Notes: generated by a model from the sequence alone, not told the origin. Positions 21,315 to 33,749 are shown, counted from the first letter of the stretch. The stretch is DNA of 64,000 bases from Zychaea mexicana (GCF_025766255.1 NW_026516723.1:124001-188000), one strand, 5' to 3'. Translations and numbers: made by a program.

Positions 21315-22162
21315 TTTCGTTTTTCTTTATAGAACAAAAAAACGAGATCAAAGGGCCGTATACGCCTCCCGACGTGAGCATTGTCGTGTAGTGAAGAATT
21401 TCGAGTTGCACAAAATGCATACTATTGGTTTGGCATATACACGTTTCAGAACGTCAAAATGTCGTATCAGACATTCCTCTTTTTACCACATAGAGAGGGT
21501 ATACATAAAAAAAGCGTCTACTATTACAGCGAACTAATGAGTGACATAACACTACAAAGCTACTGCTGCTGCTGCTATTTCCGATAGACAACAGCACGTT
21601 TCCACCGAATATCCTGGTTTTATTTTTATGAATACTCGTCTTCTTGGTCTCCCCCAGCCACCAGAGTCATTCGAACCATTATCAGAAGGCTGCTGCTACA
21701 CCCTAATTGCACATGACATTCTGCTTCCGCAGATGCTTTTTCCTGTCAGTGTGATCTTATTCATAGAGTGTGATGATCATTCTATTATTTGTCTCGGCGA
21801 GCTGATATGTGCTAAATAGCATACATATGATACTAAATTTAACTCTAATGCTAACTACTTTTGGTTTTCTTTCAATCTTTGGTGTAGAAGAACGATAAAC
21901 GAGCTGTCTTTTTGTCACGTTGCTTTTTGTATTCTAGACATAAAGTCAGTCGATTTGGTATATACAAATGTTATATACACAAAATAAGAACCAACCCTGG
22001 ACGATGAGGATGACGACAAACTTAAACTTTGTTGGTTGGCTCGACCAAACCCACGTTCCAAAAAGTTTAAAGCTATTTTTATGTCCGCTATATCCAGTTT
22101 TGGGTATTCTGTGTAACCGTGGCACAGAATGGGTAGGACCCTTGGGAACTTTAAAAATCCCG
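21315..22162. other. Intergenic, no gene seen
   Basis: Upstream of the coiled-coil gene and downstream of the WASP gene. Small frames only; none shows coding character I can support. Confidence 0.45.
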
Positions 22163-23973
22163 TTAGGCCCATTCATCATCATCATCGTCATCACTAAAAC
22201 CGTCGTCATCACTTCCCATGGCTTGTTTACGCTGGTGTATTGCAGCTGCTAAACTGGATGCCAGATCAGGTTTGCTGCTTGCTGCTGTTGCTGGTCCTGA
22301 TGCAGTAGAAGCTGGCGTAGTAGGAGCATGCTGCTCTGGAGCATTGCGTAACTGACCGCCTTGTTTCAACTGGCCAAACCCGCCTGCTGCTCGGATGGAT
22401 GCCATTAAATCAGCGCGTCCGCCTGTGCCTGTCTCTGGCGGCAACTGCATGTTCTCATCTGGCGGTGGCGGTGCAGAAGGAGGAGGAGGAGGTGATGGTG
22501 GTGGAGGAGGAGGTCCTGGTGCGCCAGTATTGGCTGGAGCAGATGTTGACATTGCGGGTGCAGCAGCTGGAGGTGGTACTGCAAGAGTAGGTGTTTGTTG
22601 ATTGTTACGAGCTGGTAATGGTGGAGGAGGTGTCCGCTCTTGCTGTGCCACTGAATGTGTAGCTGCGCGTGGTCGTCTTGGTGGAGGAGGAGGTGGTGGT
22701 GGTGGAGGGCCTCTCCGACGAGCTAGATAGAAAGCTGTGTTAATGAATGAACTGGAGAGCATAACAAGTCGTCTCCTCTACCTTGCTGCAGCTGCGGCTG
22801 TGGTGGCTTCGGAGATGGTGGCTGTTCTCGAGGTAGGTTGGACTGAGGAGTTGGCGGCAATGGCGACGAGGGTGCACGAGGTCGATTTTGCTGTCGTGCT
22901 TTAACTGCTGCTGGGGGCTGTCGCTGTTGCTGCTGATGGTTGTCGTGCGTCGCCATGTATTCTTGGATAAACCCCTTGTTCTGTTCGATTTCTTCTGCAG
23001 TAATGCCGAGTGACTTGAGTTGACCGATAATGTCACGACTGTCTCCTTGGACGCTGAAGCCGTGCTCAGCTGTATATCCAATATGGCCTTTGTGTCTGGA
23101 ATTATTGTTAATGAAGCGTGTCATTTACTAGAATATATTGCCACTTACTGAAAGTCCGCTGGCGAGCCGATCAACTCCTTGTCGATCCGCTTCCTTCGCA
23201 GTCTGTTTCGCCATGCATGATGCTGCTTGGGCTGTTGTCGCTGCTCCTTCTGCAAAGCTGGCTCTGGTTGTGTTAGCTCTCGCCGTCGTACCGTAGGACC
23301 CCCGAAAGGGAAGAAGCAAACAAAAGACAAGCAGAATTAGGAAATTATTTTATTTTTACCTTTCAGTTGTATCTCGTCTCGGTGAATCAATTTCTTGTAA
23401 AACGTGTCGCCTTCTCCCTCATCCGCAAATTCCAAGCCTGCACGGCAATTCTAGACAAGAGGAACATCTGTTAGGTCTGTGTGTCGGTGTGGGTAGCAGC
23501 AGCCATCACCTCGAGCAACCGAACGTACATCGGTGTCAAAGGTATAGAAGAAACGGCACTCTTGGACGCATTCAAAGTCTTGGTACAGCTCCTGCTCCCA
23601 CAGGACTCCGGCATGGCTCTATAACCCGCACGCACAAGAGGTCAGATTCGACACTTCTCGCACTGTGCACATTTGTGTGGGGGGCACTTACGTCGATGTC
23701 CACGAGGCGTATATAGTAGGAATTGCTTTCCTTGCACAGTGCTGCAGCACCCCACAATCCTGTGTGCGACCATCCTTCCGGATCAGGAAAGGCTATCACG
23801 AGTCGAGCCACCGCCGCAGTGTATATGCTCTGCGTGGATCGTGGATTGTGGTTAAACTCTGTCCTTGCTCAGCATCGCAAAGGAAAGGAAAGGAAGAAAC
23901 ACTTTACTGCATTCGGCAATGCCTTGCGCACGATGCTCTTTTCAGCAGGCGTTGGCAGTGTCACAGAAGGCAT
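22163..23973 (-). CDS. LAS17: WASP family actin nucleation-promoting factor (Las17-like)
   Basis: Activates the Arp2/3 complex at endocytic actin patches. Seven exons on the minus strand (23973-23908, 23829-23692, 23618-23529, 23450-23360, 23263-23149, 23095-22782, 22722-22163), 457 residues in frame. WH1 (residues 1-125) is clear from VARLVIAFPDPEGWSHTGLWG, GVLWEQELYQDF and NCRAGLEFADEGEGDTFYKK. A basic stretch precedes a CRIB/GTPase-binding motif IGSPADFQHKGHIG (about 160-175). Proline runs (about 205-370) bind SH3 domains and profilin. A WH2 motif GGRADLMASIRAAGG and a connector helix LASSLAAAIHQRKQ follow, then an acidic tail ending in a penultimate Trp (EWA). Unlike S. cerevisiae Las17, which lacks a functional CRIB, this protein has one, as in animal WASP. 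It is head-to-head with the Skt5-like gene. Confidence 0.95.
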
Positions 23974-24234
23974 CGTTAATTGTTCGCACAAGGAAAAAGA
24001 ACAAAAAGTAAAAAAAACCGATGGCGGTTCCGAAAAAGATGGGGGGGGGTGGGTGGTGGAGCCCTGTCACAGAGATGAGAGGCCAGTCCGTATTTCCGAA
24101 AGAACCATCCTGAACCTGAAGGCCAGCCACTTTTGTGTGAGTAGAGCCTCACCACCGCTTTGTTCTCTTTCTGCTTTCGCTTGCTTCAATCAATCAGTCA
24201 CTTCATACACTAAAAAATAATAATAACCACTAGC
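23974..24234. promoter_or_regulatory. Shared divergent promoter, LAS17 / Skt5-like
   Basis: Only 261 bp separate the two start codons on opposite strands. It contains a C/T-rich tract beside the plus-strand gene and a G8 run near 24042. No clear TATA box was found. Confidence 0.5.
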
Positions 24235-26376
24235 ATGGCCACCAAGCCCAATCCACCCCATCCACCTTCTTCTTCTTCTTCCCCTCATCCTTCTCCCTCT
24301 GCTTCTACGACTACCCACACTGCAACCACACCCACTGCAGCCACACCCACTGCAACTACGCCCAGTGCTACTGCCACTACCGATACCACTACCAATACAA
24401 CAGCTACAACCACACCACCGCCTCACCTGCCTCCCGTCGCTTTCGACACGCTCTCAATGGAAACACTCACCATCAATGATCCCGCTCCTTCCGCGATTGC
24501 CACCGATCCTTCTCAGCAACCCCACCCTCCACGCAGCACGACCCCTCAGTCACAAACAACAACTGCAACGCCTGCGTCCTCCTCTTGCGAACAGCAGCAG
24601 CCACCTCCACTGTCGACTAGCAACAACACCGGCCGTAGCACGCCTTCTTCGTCCACCACCGCGTCTCCACGACTGGCTCCACCGCAACTCAATATGCCTC
24701 CTCCTTCGTCTTCGCCTCGGATGATGATGATGCATCAAGGTCCACCGCCTGAACCACCCCAGCATATACAGTCTATCCCTCCTCATGGCGCCGGTGGCGG
24801 TCCTAACGGAAACAACATGATGTCTCCTCCACGACCATCACCACCACCACCACCACCGCAACAACAGCAGCAGTTCCATCCACCCTATCCACAGCAGGGA
24901 CCTCCACCTCCTCCACACTCGATGCAACCCCAGCAGCATCCCTACTACCAACCTGCACCTGTGGGTCTTGATCCGGTCTACATGTACCATCGTCCAGAAA
25001 GCTTTTACGGCGTGCAACTGCCACCACCAGGCCCACTGGTGCCTCCCCAGCAGCAACCGCCATTACCACCGCAACAGCAATTTATGCGTCCGCCACCACA
25101 AGCCAATCCCTGGCGACACAGTTTCCACGCCGGTATGATAGCCGACAGCGACGCATATATGCCCGACAGTTCGCTTTTTGCAGCAAGCGTGGCCGGACGA
25201 CGGCCCAAAGAAAGTCAGTTCCCACCAGCAACCCTCGACAACCTCAACAAGTTCAGACGCGAAGCCAAAGCATCCAACAACCCACAACAGCTGCTGGACT
25301 TGTCGAAATACATGCTCGAAGCAGTGCCACAGATCTGCAAGAATGAAAAGGACCCGAAACGGACGGCACAGATCCGGGAAGCCTTGACGACAGAGGCATA
25401 CAAGACCGTAAAGAAACTGGCGAACCCATCGGGCATCGGCAAGGCAGGCTTTCCAGAAGCACAGTACTTTTTGGCCATGAAATACATGCAGGAAAACAAC
25501 AACATGGGTGTCACCAAGGATGCGGACAAGGCGTTTGCGTTGTTTATGCAGGGCGCCAAACAAAACCATCCGGCATGCAATTATCGCGTGGCTGTGTGCT
25601 ATGAGGTGGGTGCAGGCACAAAGAAAGACAAGGGCCATGCGATCCAGTATCACCGCAAGGCGGCCAACCTGGGCGATCCGCCGGCCATGTACAAGCTGGG
25701 CATGGTCCTGCTCAAGGGACTGCTGGGCCAGTCCAAAAACCCACGTGAAGGCATCTCCTGGCTGAAGCGCGCAACGCAGCATGCCGACCAAGACTTGCCA
25801 CACGCGTTCCATGAACTGGGCTTGGCGTATGAAAAGGAAGGCATCCCTTCGGTGATTGCGGACGCCGACTATGCAAGAGAACTGTTCACCCAGGCGGCCC
25901 AGTACGGATACGCGCCCTCGCAATTCAAGCTTGGATTGGCGTATGAGAATGGATTCCTGAACTGTCCGATCGATCCGCGACGATCGATTGCCTGGTACTC
26001 CAAAGCAGCAGAACAGGGCCATCTGGAGGCAGAACTGTCGTTGTCGGGCTGGTATTTGACAGGCGCAGAGGGGATTTTGAAGCAGAGTGACTCGGAGGCT
26101 TACCTGTGGGCACGCAAGGCGGCTGACAAGGCTTATGCCAAGGCCGAGTATGCTGTTGGATACTACACGGAAACGGGGATCGGTGTAAGACAGAATTTGG
26201 AGGATGCGAAAAAGTGGTACATGCGTGCAGCGTCGCAGCAAAATAAACGGGCCATCCAGCGCTTGAATGAGCTCAAAAAGGCAGGCAAAAACAAAGCAAA
26301 GCAGAAGCGCAAGCATACCCGACCAGCAAACGGTCGTCCTGACGATAGCAAGGATGGAGACTGTATAGTGATGTAA
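24235..26376 (+). CDS. Sel1-repeat chitin synthase regulator (Chs4/Skt5-like), prenylated
   Basis: Single-exon gene, 713 residues. The first 290 residues are low complexity (Ser/Thr/Pro, then Pro/Gln-rich with HPPYPQQGPPPPP-like runs). A conserved middle begins near PWRHSFHAG and runs through DLSKYMLEAVPQICKNEKD. About seven Sel1/TPR-like repeats follow (roughly 390-670), such as AQYFLAMKYMQE, ACNYRVAVCYEVGAGTKKD, AMYKLGMVLLKGLLG, AFHELGLAYEKEG, SQFKLGLAYENGFL and AEYAVGYYTETGIGV. This is the arrangement of Chs4/Skt5 proteins, which bring chitin synthase III to the bud neck or tip and activate it. The protein ends CIVM, a CaaX box, consistent with the farnesylated C-terminus known for Skt5. 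Which paralogue it is cannot be decided here. Confidence 0.9.
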   Translation: MATKPNPPHPPSSSSSPHPSPSASTTTHTATTPTAATPTATTPSATATTDTTTNTTATTTPPPHLPPVAFDTLSMETLTINDPAPSAIATDPSQQPHPPRSTTPQSQTTTATPASSSCEQQQPPPLSTSNNTGRSTPSSSTTASPRLAPPQLNMPPPSSSPRMMMMHQGPPPEPPQHIQSIPPHGAGGGPNGNNMMSPPRPSPPPPPPQQQQQFHPPYPQQGPPPPPHSMQPQQHPYYQPAPVGLDPVYMYHRPESFYGVQLPPPGPLVPPQQQPPLPPQQQFMRPPPQANPWRHSFHAGMIADSDAYMPDSSLFAASVAGRRPKESQFPPATLDNLNKFRREAKASNNPQQLLDLSKYMLEAVPQICKNEKDPKRTAQIREALTTEAYKTVKKLANPSGIGKAGFPEAQYFLAMKYMQENNNMGVTKDADKAFALFMQGAKQNHPACNYRVAVCYEVGAGTKKDKGHAIQYHRKAANLGDPPAMYKLGMVLLKGLLGQSKNPREGISWLKRATQHADQDLPHAFHELGLAYEKEGIPSVIADADYARELFTQAAQYGYAPSQFKLGLAYENGFLNCPIDPRRSIAWYSKAAEQGHLEAELSLSGWYLTGAEGILKQSDSEAYLWARKAADKAYAKAEYAVGYYTETGIGVRQNLEDAKKWYMRAASQQNKRAIQRLNELKKAGKNKAKQKRKHTRPANGRPDDSKDGDCIVM

Positions 26377-26640
26377 AAAGCCACTATGACTCTTTCTCCA
26401 AGTAACACATACTCTCTTCCATTCTATATAGCACCCATTAATCATTTACCCTCTCAAACCATCTCCATCATCACGCACGCACTACATTTGTTGTTTCTTA
26501 AATAATGATATATGCCTTCTTCCATACTGTTCTTATTAATATTATTAATATCATCATTAATGTACTAGATATACTTTATTCTTAGGGTTGTTGTTTTTTT
26601 AGTGAGCGAAAAGGAAGAGAAAGTGGCAGAGATGTGTAAT

Positions 26641-29600
26641 TTATGATTTAATACATGAACCTACAATGGGCTTGGAAGAAGTAACAGCAGGTGCCTTTGC
26701 GCGGTTATGTGCCATGTGCGCTTGGACCAAATGGCCAGCTGCGAGCGCAGCACAGAGTGATAATTCACCAGCCATGACTGCAGCACAGATGATACGCGCC
26801 AATCGACGTGCGTTGTCACCAGGGTTTGTGGGATGGGGGCCGCGAACACCGAGCATGTCCAGGATAGCCTGTTGGGGAGGCAAAATGGTGCCACCGCCAA
26901 CAGTGCCGACTTCAATGCTGGGCATCGTGCACGAGATACGCAGGTCTTGACCATCGTTTGCCGGCTCCATCAAGGTAATACAGTTGGAGCTTTCGACGTT
27001 CTGTGCAGGATCCTGGCCAGCAGCCAAGTAAATCGCCGTCAAGATGTTGGCTGCGTGGGCATTGAAACCACCGACCGAGCCAGCCATGGCAGAGCCAATC
27101 AAGTTCTTGTTCACGTTCAGTTCACAGATAGCAGCAACGGTTGTCTTTAACACCTTTTCAACCACAGGGCCAGGGATGATGGCTTCGGCCACAACAGATT
27201 TGCCACGGCCTTCGATCCAGTTGATGGCAGCAGGCTTCTTGTCGGTACAGTAGTTGCCAGACAAGGAAATGATCTGCATGTCGGGAAAATACTCTTGCAT
27301 CAAAGCCAAAGACTTCTCACAGCCCTTGGAAATCATGTTCATGCCCATGGCGTCGCCGGTGGCAGTCGAGAAACGGACAAAGACCAAGCGGCCGGCCAAT
27401 GCGACCTTGAGTTTCTGCAAGCGGGCAAAGCGGGAAGTCGAGTTGAATGCCTCAGTCATGATTTCGTTGCCTTCGTTTTCGATCCAGCGCTTGCACTCGC
27501 CAGCACGGACGATGTTGGGGAAGCTCAGACAGGGGCCACGGGCCATCATGTCGTTGGTGACGATCGTGATAGCACCGCCACCTGCATTGATAGCCTTGCA
27601 ACCACGCGCAGCCGATGCAACCAAACAGCCTTCGGTTGTAGCCATGGGAATGTGCGTGTCGATACCGTCAATGGTCAAAGGACCAGCAACGCCTAATGGG
27701 ATGGGCATGTAACCAATCACGTTTTCACAGCAGGCGCCAAACACCTTGTCGTAGTGATAGTTTTCGACAGGCAACAGACTTTGTTCGAGCGTCTTGGTGA
27801 CGGATGCACGCGAGATCAAGGAGCGACGGATACGGACAGCACGGGTGTGATCGCCAAGCGTCTTTTCCAATGCATACGGAGCCAACTTGCCGTTCTGGAC
27901 AAGCGAAACGACTTCTTCGTCATGCAGAGCTTCGGGTGTCTTGACAAGGGCAAGACATTCGTCGACGGTTCGAATAACATCGGGTGGAGGCAAAGAAACG
28001 ACGGCGACTGGCTTGGGTTTTTCAATAACCACAGGTGCTTGTTGTTGTTGTTGCTTTTCTTCTGATTGCTTGGGCTGACGGACTACCTTGAACAGATAGG
28101 TGTTGAGGAAAAGCGAGACGAACAGAGCGACGGACAAGAGCTTGCTGATGACAGGGTGCTGGATATACACGGCAGCACCGCTAAGTAAAGCACTCAAAGG
28201 CTGCGAGATCACATCGGGTATAATGCTCTTGCGAGCCGACTGAGCAACGTGGAAAGGTAATGGCGGGAAAACCTCTACGATCAAAGGCAGTGTGCTCTGC
28301 TTGGACGATCGATGCTGTTGCAAAAGTTGGCTGAGAATGCCTGCAATGCCGGGTTCAGTGACACTCACAAGAGGGTTGATTGACTGGAAGGTCGAGCACA
28401 GTTTAAAGACATGCATGCCAATAAAGCCCGCAATCTAATATTTCCATTTTCCCCCCACCCCAATAGACATTAGTTTAGCCTCTTTCCTTTCGAGAATTGT
28501 TTTTATCGTCAGTAGACATACCATGAGCAGCTTGAGACGGCCAATAATGAAGCTATCTGTCTTGCCATCCTCATTATCGCTCACGTCCAAAACCTTGACG
28601 ACGGTGCGGCGAACATAGCCGGTGCTCTTGACATTACTGCCCTTCTTAGCAACACCGGCAGATGATCCATTGATAGCCCGAATACGCGTAAGCTAGAACA
28701 GGGAAAAAAAGAGAGACTAATTAAATAAAAGGATTGATTTTTCATATGGGAGAGATTTTTAATTACCTCAAGCTTCAGGGTCAAAATGGCGGTGTACCAC
28801 GTGAACATGGCAATGAAATCATAAGCAAGCAGGAGGGCGCTCAAAAAGCAAAACTCTCGAAGACCCGAGATGCCGGACTTTGCTCCGATGGTGAGCACGA
28901 CCACCTCCATCAAGCAATCGCGGGTGATCGATGCTGCGACAGAATCGACAGCACGCACCACCGTCTTGTGGATATCCTGCTTGGCGATCGGTGTCTCCTT
29001 ACTCAGCTGGAACACGCGCTTGGTGAGTTTAATTGAGCGTTCGAATCCAATTGTGACGGTGAGGAATGGGATTGCTTCACTGTATATTCAAAATTGTTAG
29101 AACTATTCCATGTTCGGGCATTTCAATACATAAAGCAAAAGATCCTTACGCCAACACAACTGGGTACACGTCCACATTGAGAGCGTGCACGGTGACTAAT
29201 GCAAGCATGAACGATACAAATCCATTGAACACAACGGCCGTAGCTAAAATTACAAACAAACAAATCAGTCTTCCCGTCAGTTTTGCGTTGATCTATTTGA
29301 AGCCTTACCAAGCGTGTATCGAGAACCCATGGCACGCATGTTGATGAACAAGGAAGCAAAGGTGGCAATCATCATCAGATAACCGGCCAAGATAACCATA
29401 ATGTCAACATTGTCTGCCATCTAAAGTAAACAAACACATCAGTATCGGACACTCTACTAACAATGCGAATGGAAAAAAAAAGTAGCCGAGCTTACATCCA
29501 ATAGCTCTTTGATACGGAAGACGACGTTGCGCAGGATAATAAAGAGCCATGAGAACACATTTTCTTGATGACCAGTGTTGGACAGTGAGACAAGATCGCC

Positions 29601-30248
29601 GGGCGCGAGGGTAGCAACCTTGTGTTCCCACAAATCAGCCAGATGCTGGCGATAAGCGCCGGTGGCATTGAAAGCATACGACAAAACAACGGATGAAGCT
29701 GTCTTGTCGGTCTCGAATAATAAACAGTCTTGATCCTGTTGTTGATGATGATAACACAAGTCTTGAACACTGAATTGGTTCTTGATATTATCGGGCACAT
29801 GGATTTCGTCTTTAATGAGTTGTTGAAATTGTTGGATAATGACGGGATCAAGGCCTTGTTGTTTTGGGTCTGAAATGGCCATTTGTTTCAACTGGATCTT
29901 GATGCCACCCATGTTGTTTATGCCATGTGGATCAGCACCATGGAATCCATCACGGTGTTGGCGGTCGAGTGGGGTAAACACAGTGTCGGATGGTGATGCG
30001 AAGACAGATGTGGGATATAAGCGAGTGACAACGGTGCCGGAAAAGATATCTGAGGTGCGTGCCAAGTTAAACAGGTAGAAATAACAAAACGACGAGAAAA
30101 TGAGGACAACGACGACCATTTCAATGGGACTTCGTGAGGCAAAACGGGCGACATGATGAATCGCTCCTCCAAACAAGGAAGAAACGGATCGGAATGCAGT
30201 GGTGCCACCGCCGTAGGGTGAAGACGACGAAGACGATTGACGAGCCAT
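26641..30248 (-). CDS. HMG1: 3-hydroxy-3-methylglutaryl-CoA reductase
   Basis: Endoplasmic reticulum HMG-CoA reductase (NADPH), the committed step to mevalonate, sterols and, in mucoralean fungi, carotenoids. Six exons on the minus strand: 30248-29496, 29420-29309, 29243-29150, 29079-28767, 28692-28522 and 28434-26641, 1078 residues. The N-terminus has a membrane segment at about 43-65 and a lumenal stretch. Exons 2-4 encode the sterol-sensing-domain-like bundle ([35 protein letters not shown]). Exon 6 holds the catalytic domain: [34 protein letters not shown] (catalytic Glu), [23 protein letters not shown] (catalytic Lys), [13 protein letters not shown] and [12 protein letters not shown] (catalytic His). 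A CAA-coded polyQ run lies in the linker near 28040. It converges with the Skt5-like gene, 264 bp apart. Confidence 0.95.
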
Positions 30249-32057
30249 TGAGGAGAAGGGGAGGACGAGGAGGGGGATGAAGGGAAAAACAAAGGAAGTT
30301 GTGTACTTGTTGAAAGCCGAGGGTTGAAAGAGGCCTTCTTCCTTTTTCTTGTTGTTCGCTTTTTATTTGTGGATTAAGGGTTGCTGTTTAAGCTGTGTGT
30401 AGAGCAGTGAAAAGCGTCACTATTAGAGAATTAATAATAGTAGTTGTTGGAGAGAAAAGAGGTAAAAAAAACAATAATGATATCGATCGCGCGGGGTTGC
30501 TCTTGAAAGTGAAGAGGGTCTAACCACTAAAGAACTCACACCCCGCCGGCAGGTGTGCCCGACTCGCTTTGTTTGACAAGGACCGTTCCAAAACCATATT
30601 CAGCCATTCTATATGTGTGAGTGAGCGTGTACACCATTATTTGTAAGCAGTATCTATTAGCCTACATCAAGCAAAACGCTTGAATACTCTGTTTGTGTGT
30701 CGCGTCTAGGTCTTATTTGATGCTGCTGCATGCATCCACGACATCTGCCGTGAGTAAAATAAGTCCGTGGCGGTTTATCGTCGCAACTAAAGGAGGACAG
30801 ACCGATCCATGCATACTTTTTTCTGTTCTAAGACTCTCATATGTAAAATGCTGCAAATTGCCCCCATACGCCATACATCATCCTAATACTATAGAGAGAT
30901 GTAAACAATTCTCTTTTTCATCGGACATGAAGATCTGTATCATCACAGGACCATAATACTGCAAATAAGTCAGTTGTTTTTGTTGTTGTCTGCTCCTTCT
31001 CCCGTAGACTCTTGTATACGACACTGCTGATAGGTGTTATTTACACTTATTGATTCCATCCCTTGCCATCCCCCCTGCGTCGAACCGTCACTAGACTTCT
31101 TGAGCTCTTGTGCACAACTGCTTAAATGCCTTACACGGACTATCACATATTTTGATACAGTTAACTTATCAAACCATTATTGTAGAAGATGTGAAAAAAT
31201 GTGCCTCAATAAACAGAGAAGCTTGTACGTACATGTAGTTGAAGCATGTGGCAGTTTCTCTGCCTATGTGGTATAGGACTAAACAATTTCTTTCTTTAAC
31301 ACTTACTTGCAGATAGTGTTATATTGTCTGGAAGCCGTTTTCTGTAGCGAAGTATGTAATAGAACAGTAGAAGAAGTTTGCCATCAAGCTCTACATACGT
31401 GCTCTTCGCCATTTACTTGATGAATCGCCTGAAAAAAAAAACCAACAATCAGTTACCGAAGTCAACATATCAAGCGGATACTGCTCAAGTTACGTCTTTC
31501 CAGCTTCATCTTCATGGTATTTTAGTCGTATTTATAAGTGAAACGCCCATGTTTCCAGACGCGACATTAACAGTGCATTTACATACTTATCTCGAAGATA
31601 GAGTTTGCTGCATCTAAAATGTCCACTCGATAAATATTACATTACTTGATAACTTATACTTTTCACCTTAAATGACTTTAAGAACTGGTCGACTTGATCA
31701 TTTCTAGTGCAACAAAAAGGATGGTAGAATTATACCATAGGCATCTTCTTGGTGTAATCATCTTCCAAGCATATATTTGCTAATTGTGTGTATTGGCACC
31801 GCCCGCATATTCTCGTGTCCCCAATTGATTTAAACAGCACAAGATGGTCTTAATTCTATGCGATATACTCTGTTTTGATATTTGGATCTACAGTCAGAAA
31901 TTAACGCTATGTCGTGAGAAGAGTAGCAGAAAATGTGTATATAAAAATGAAGAAAGGAAAGGAAAAAGATATGCAGCGTAAGTGTGTATGGGGGAAGTGA
32001 GTATGTGTTATGGGCTTTTCTTTATACATATTCTATCTATGAGAGCGGGTGGAAATT
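30249..32057. other. Intergenic, HMG1 upstream region and MTD1 3' flank
   Basis: About 200 bp directly upstream of the HMG1 ATG are purine-rich on the plus strand (pyrimidine-rich on the coding strand), as in a 5' leader. Beyond that only short frames occur. I see no recognisable sterol regulatory element and no gene. Confidence 0.45.
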
Positions 32058-33316
32058 TTAGGATGACTTTGGCTTTTCAAAAAGGTTGTTCTGGTAATCG
32101 GTCAAACGAAGCAAGTTACGCTCCAACATGGCAACCGTCACCTTGCCAACCGAGGGAACAAAGATTGAAGCCTTGGTCTTGACATCGTCTTCAAAGTTCT
32201 TGAACGACGAAAAATTAATGGCAACGACACCGTCTCTGAGCAACGAGGTAGGCAACTTGTAGTTGGGCGTCGGAACACCCGTGATAACCACATCCGACTG
32301 TCCCACCACGTCTTCTAATTTGGCATCAATGTCCTCAACCTTGTGCGCCTTGAGCTTGATACCATTGCCACGTGTAAACAGTTGGATACCGTTGACGTCC
32401 ACCGAGTACACTTTGGCACCGTCGTTGGCCAACATGGCAGCCAGCGGTCGGCCGACAATTTCACTACGGTTCACAACAGTAATGGTGCGGCCGTACAAAC
32501 GGTTGCCATAGGTAATGACAGAGTTGTACACACCAATGTATTCGAGAATCTAATAATGTAATCAAACGGAAAAAGGCTTGTTAGCACATGGTGTTTTTTT
32601 TTGGAGCAATAACACTGAAAAGGCTCGAAACGTGTTTCCCTTCTCAATAAAAACACGTAAATTGCTTTGACTTTATATACCTTGACAATGGCCAATGGCG
32701 TGCATGGGATAATGCACTTCATGGTCTCCTGTTCGTCCATGTAGCGCACATTGTGATATACGTTGAATACAAACTTGTGACAAAGACCTTCGACATCCTT
32801 GAGTTCGCTGACGCAGCTTTGCAGATAGGCATCCTATAATTTTGTTTAATCCATTTTATCCCAAGAAGACACACAACATAATAATTTATGTCTTCTTTAC
32901 CTGTTTGCCACCAAAAACGGGATAGTAGACCATGATACCGTTGACAGCCTTGTCTTCGTTAGCCTCGGTGATCTTCTCCTCAAGCTCTTGCTTGTCAACC
33001 TTTCGCAACTCAAATCCACAACCGGTTTCGGCACATGTCTTGGCGGTCCATTCAGCATACTTTTTGGCAGCAGGATCGTCGTTGGCGAGGAAGCCTACCA
33101 ACTTGGGCTGGATCTTACGTTCCTCAATATCCTTGTGGATTTGATCTCTTTTTTTTTTGTAGGAAAAAGGGGTGGGGGAAGTATACAACGCATAGCTTTT
33201 TAAGTGCTCAATCCCGGGTTGTTGCCGTTGTTTTGAGTATAAGCATAAGACAACTATTACCTGAACGAGGCAGAAACTTTGGAGGCGAGAATGGTTTTAC
33301 ACGAAGTAGAAGTCAT
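32058..33316 (-). CDS. MTD1: NAD-dependent 5,10-methylenetetrahydrofolate dehydrogenase
   Basis: Cytosolic one-carbon enzyme oxidising methylene-THF to methenyl-THF with NAD+, the monofunctional fungal Mtd1 type. Four exons on the minus strand: 33316-33261, 33147-32901, 32833-32681 and 32549-32058, 315 residues, close to the 320 of yeast Mtd1. It starts MTSTSCKTILASKVSASF. The THF-binding part shows KLVGFLANDDPAAKKYAEWT and NGIMVYYPVFGG. The middle has KDVEGLCHKFVFNVYHNVRY and IIPCTPLAIVKILEYIG. The Rossmann part has NRSEIVGRPLAAMLANDGA, YSVDVNGIQLF and SDVVITGVPTPNYKLP. Exon 1 (18 codons) was placed from an ATG and a strong donor and matches the yeast N-terminus. The acceptor of exon 2 follows an A10 run on the coding strand, so that junction is slightly less certain. 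Confidence 0.95.
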
Positions 33317-33749
33317 GGTATTCTTATTGTTCAACCGCGTAAGAAACGCAAACCGTTGCAGTAATAGACGTTGCAAAAGGGAAAAGAAGTGGAAAAAAGA
33401 GACACAGACAAGAGAGGCGTTTCTTGAAAATGAGATGATGGGGTGGCTTTGCGTTCAACATGACGCATAAATTTGTTGCGGAGTCGAATAAGAAAAAAAA
33501 ACCTGGGTGCAGATCATCTATAGTATTGGTTTGCGGTTTTCCGCATTGAATGAACGTTTTCATTTTGCTACGTGATATCGGATACTTCCAACTATGATTA
33601 GGTGATTTCCTTGCTCTTTTTCGCAATTGATTACTACTTTTGAATGAGAAACGGCTACTCTTGATTGGGTGCCTCGAGGATCGCCAAATAACTGTATCAG
33701 TCCGCATTTTAACGCCGTGCGCCCGCTTTCAATAAGCTCCACAAGGATT
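33317..33749. other. Intergenic, no gene seen
   Basis: Upstream of MTD1; AT-rich with A and T runs. No recognised element. Confidence 0.4.

Noticed and set aside
22395..22601. Gly/Ala-rich plus-strand frame
   Set aside because: Reverse complement of the proline runs of the WASP gene; composition is explained by that.
25063..26445. 460-codon minus-strand open frame over the Skt5-like gene
   Set aside because: It is antisense to a well-conserved single-exon gene, is rich in Cys/Arg/Leu as expected from the reverse of that codon usage, and shows no motif.
27254..27712. 152-codon plus-strand frame inside HMG1
   Set aside because: Antisense shadow of the catalytic exon of HMG-CoA reductase.
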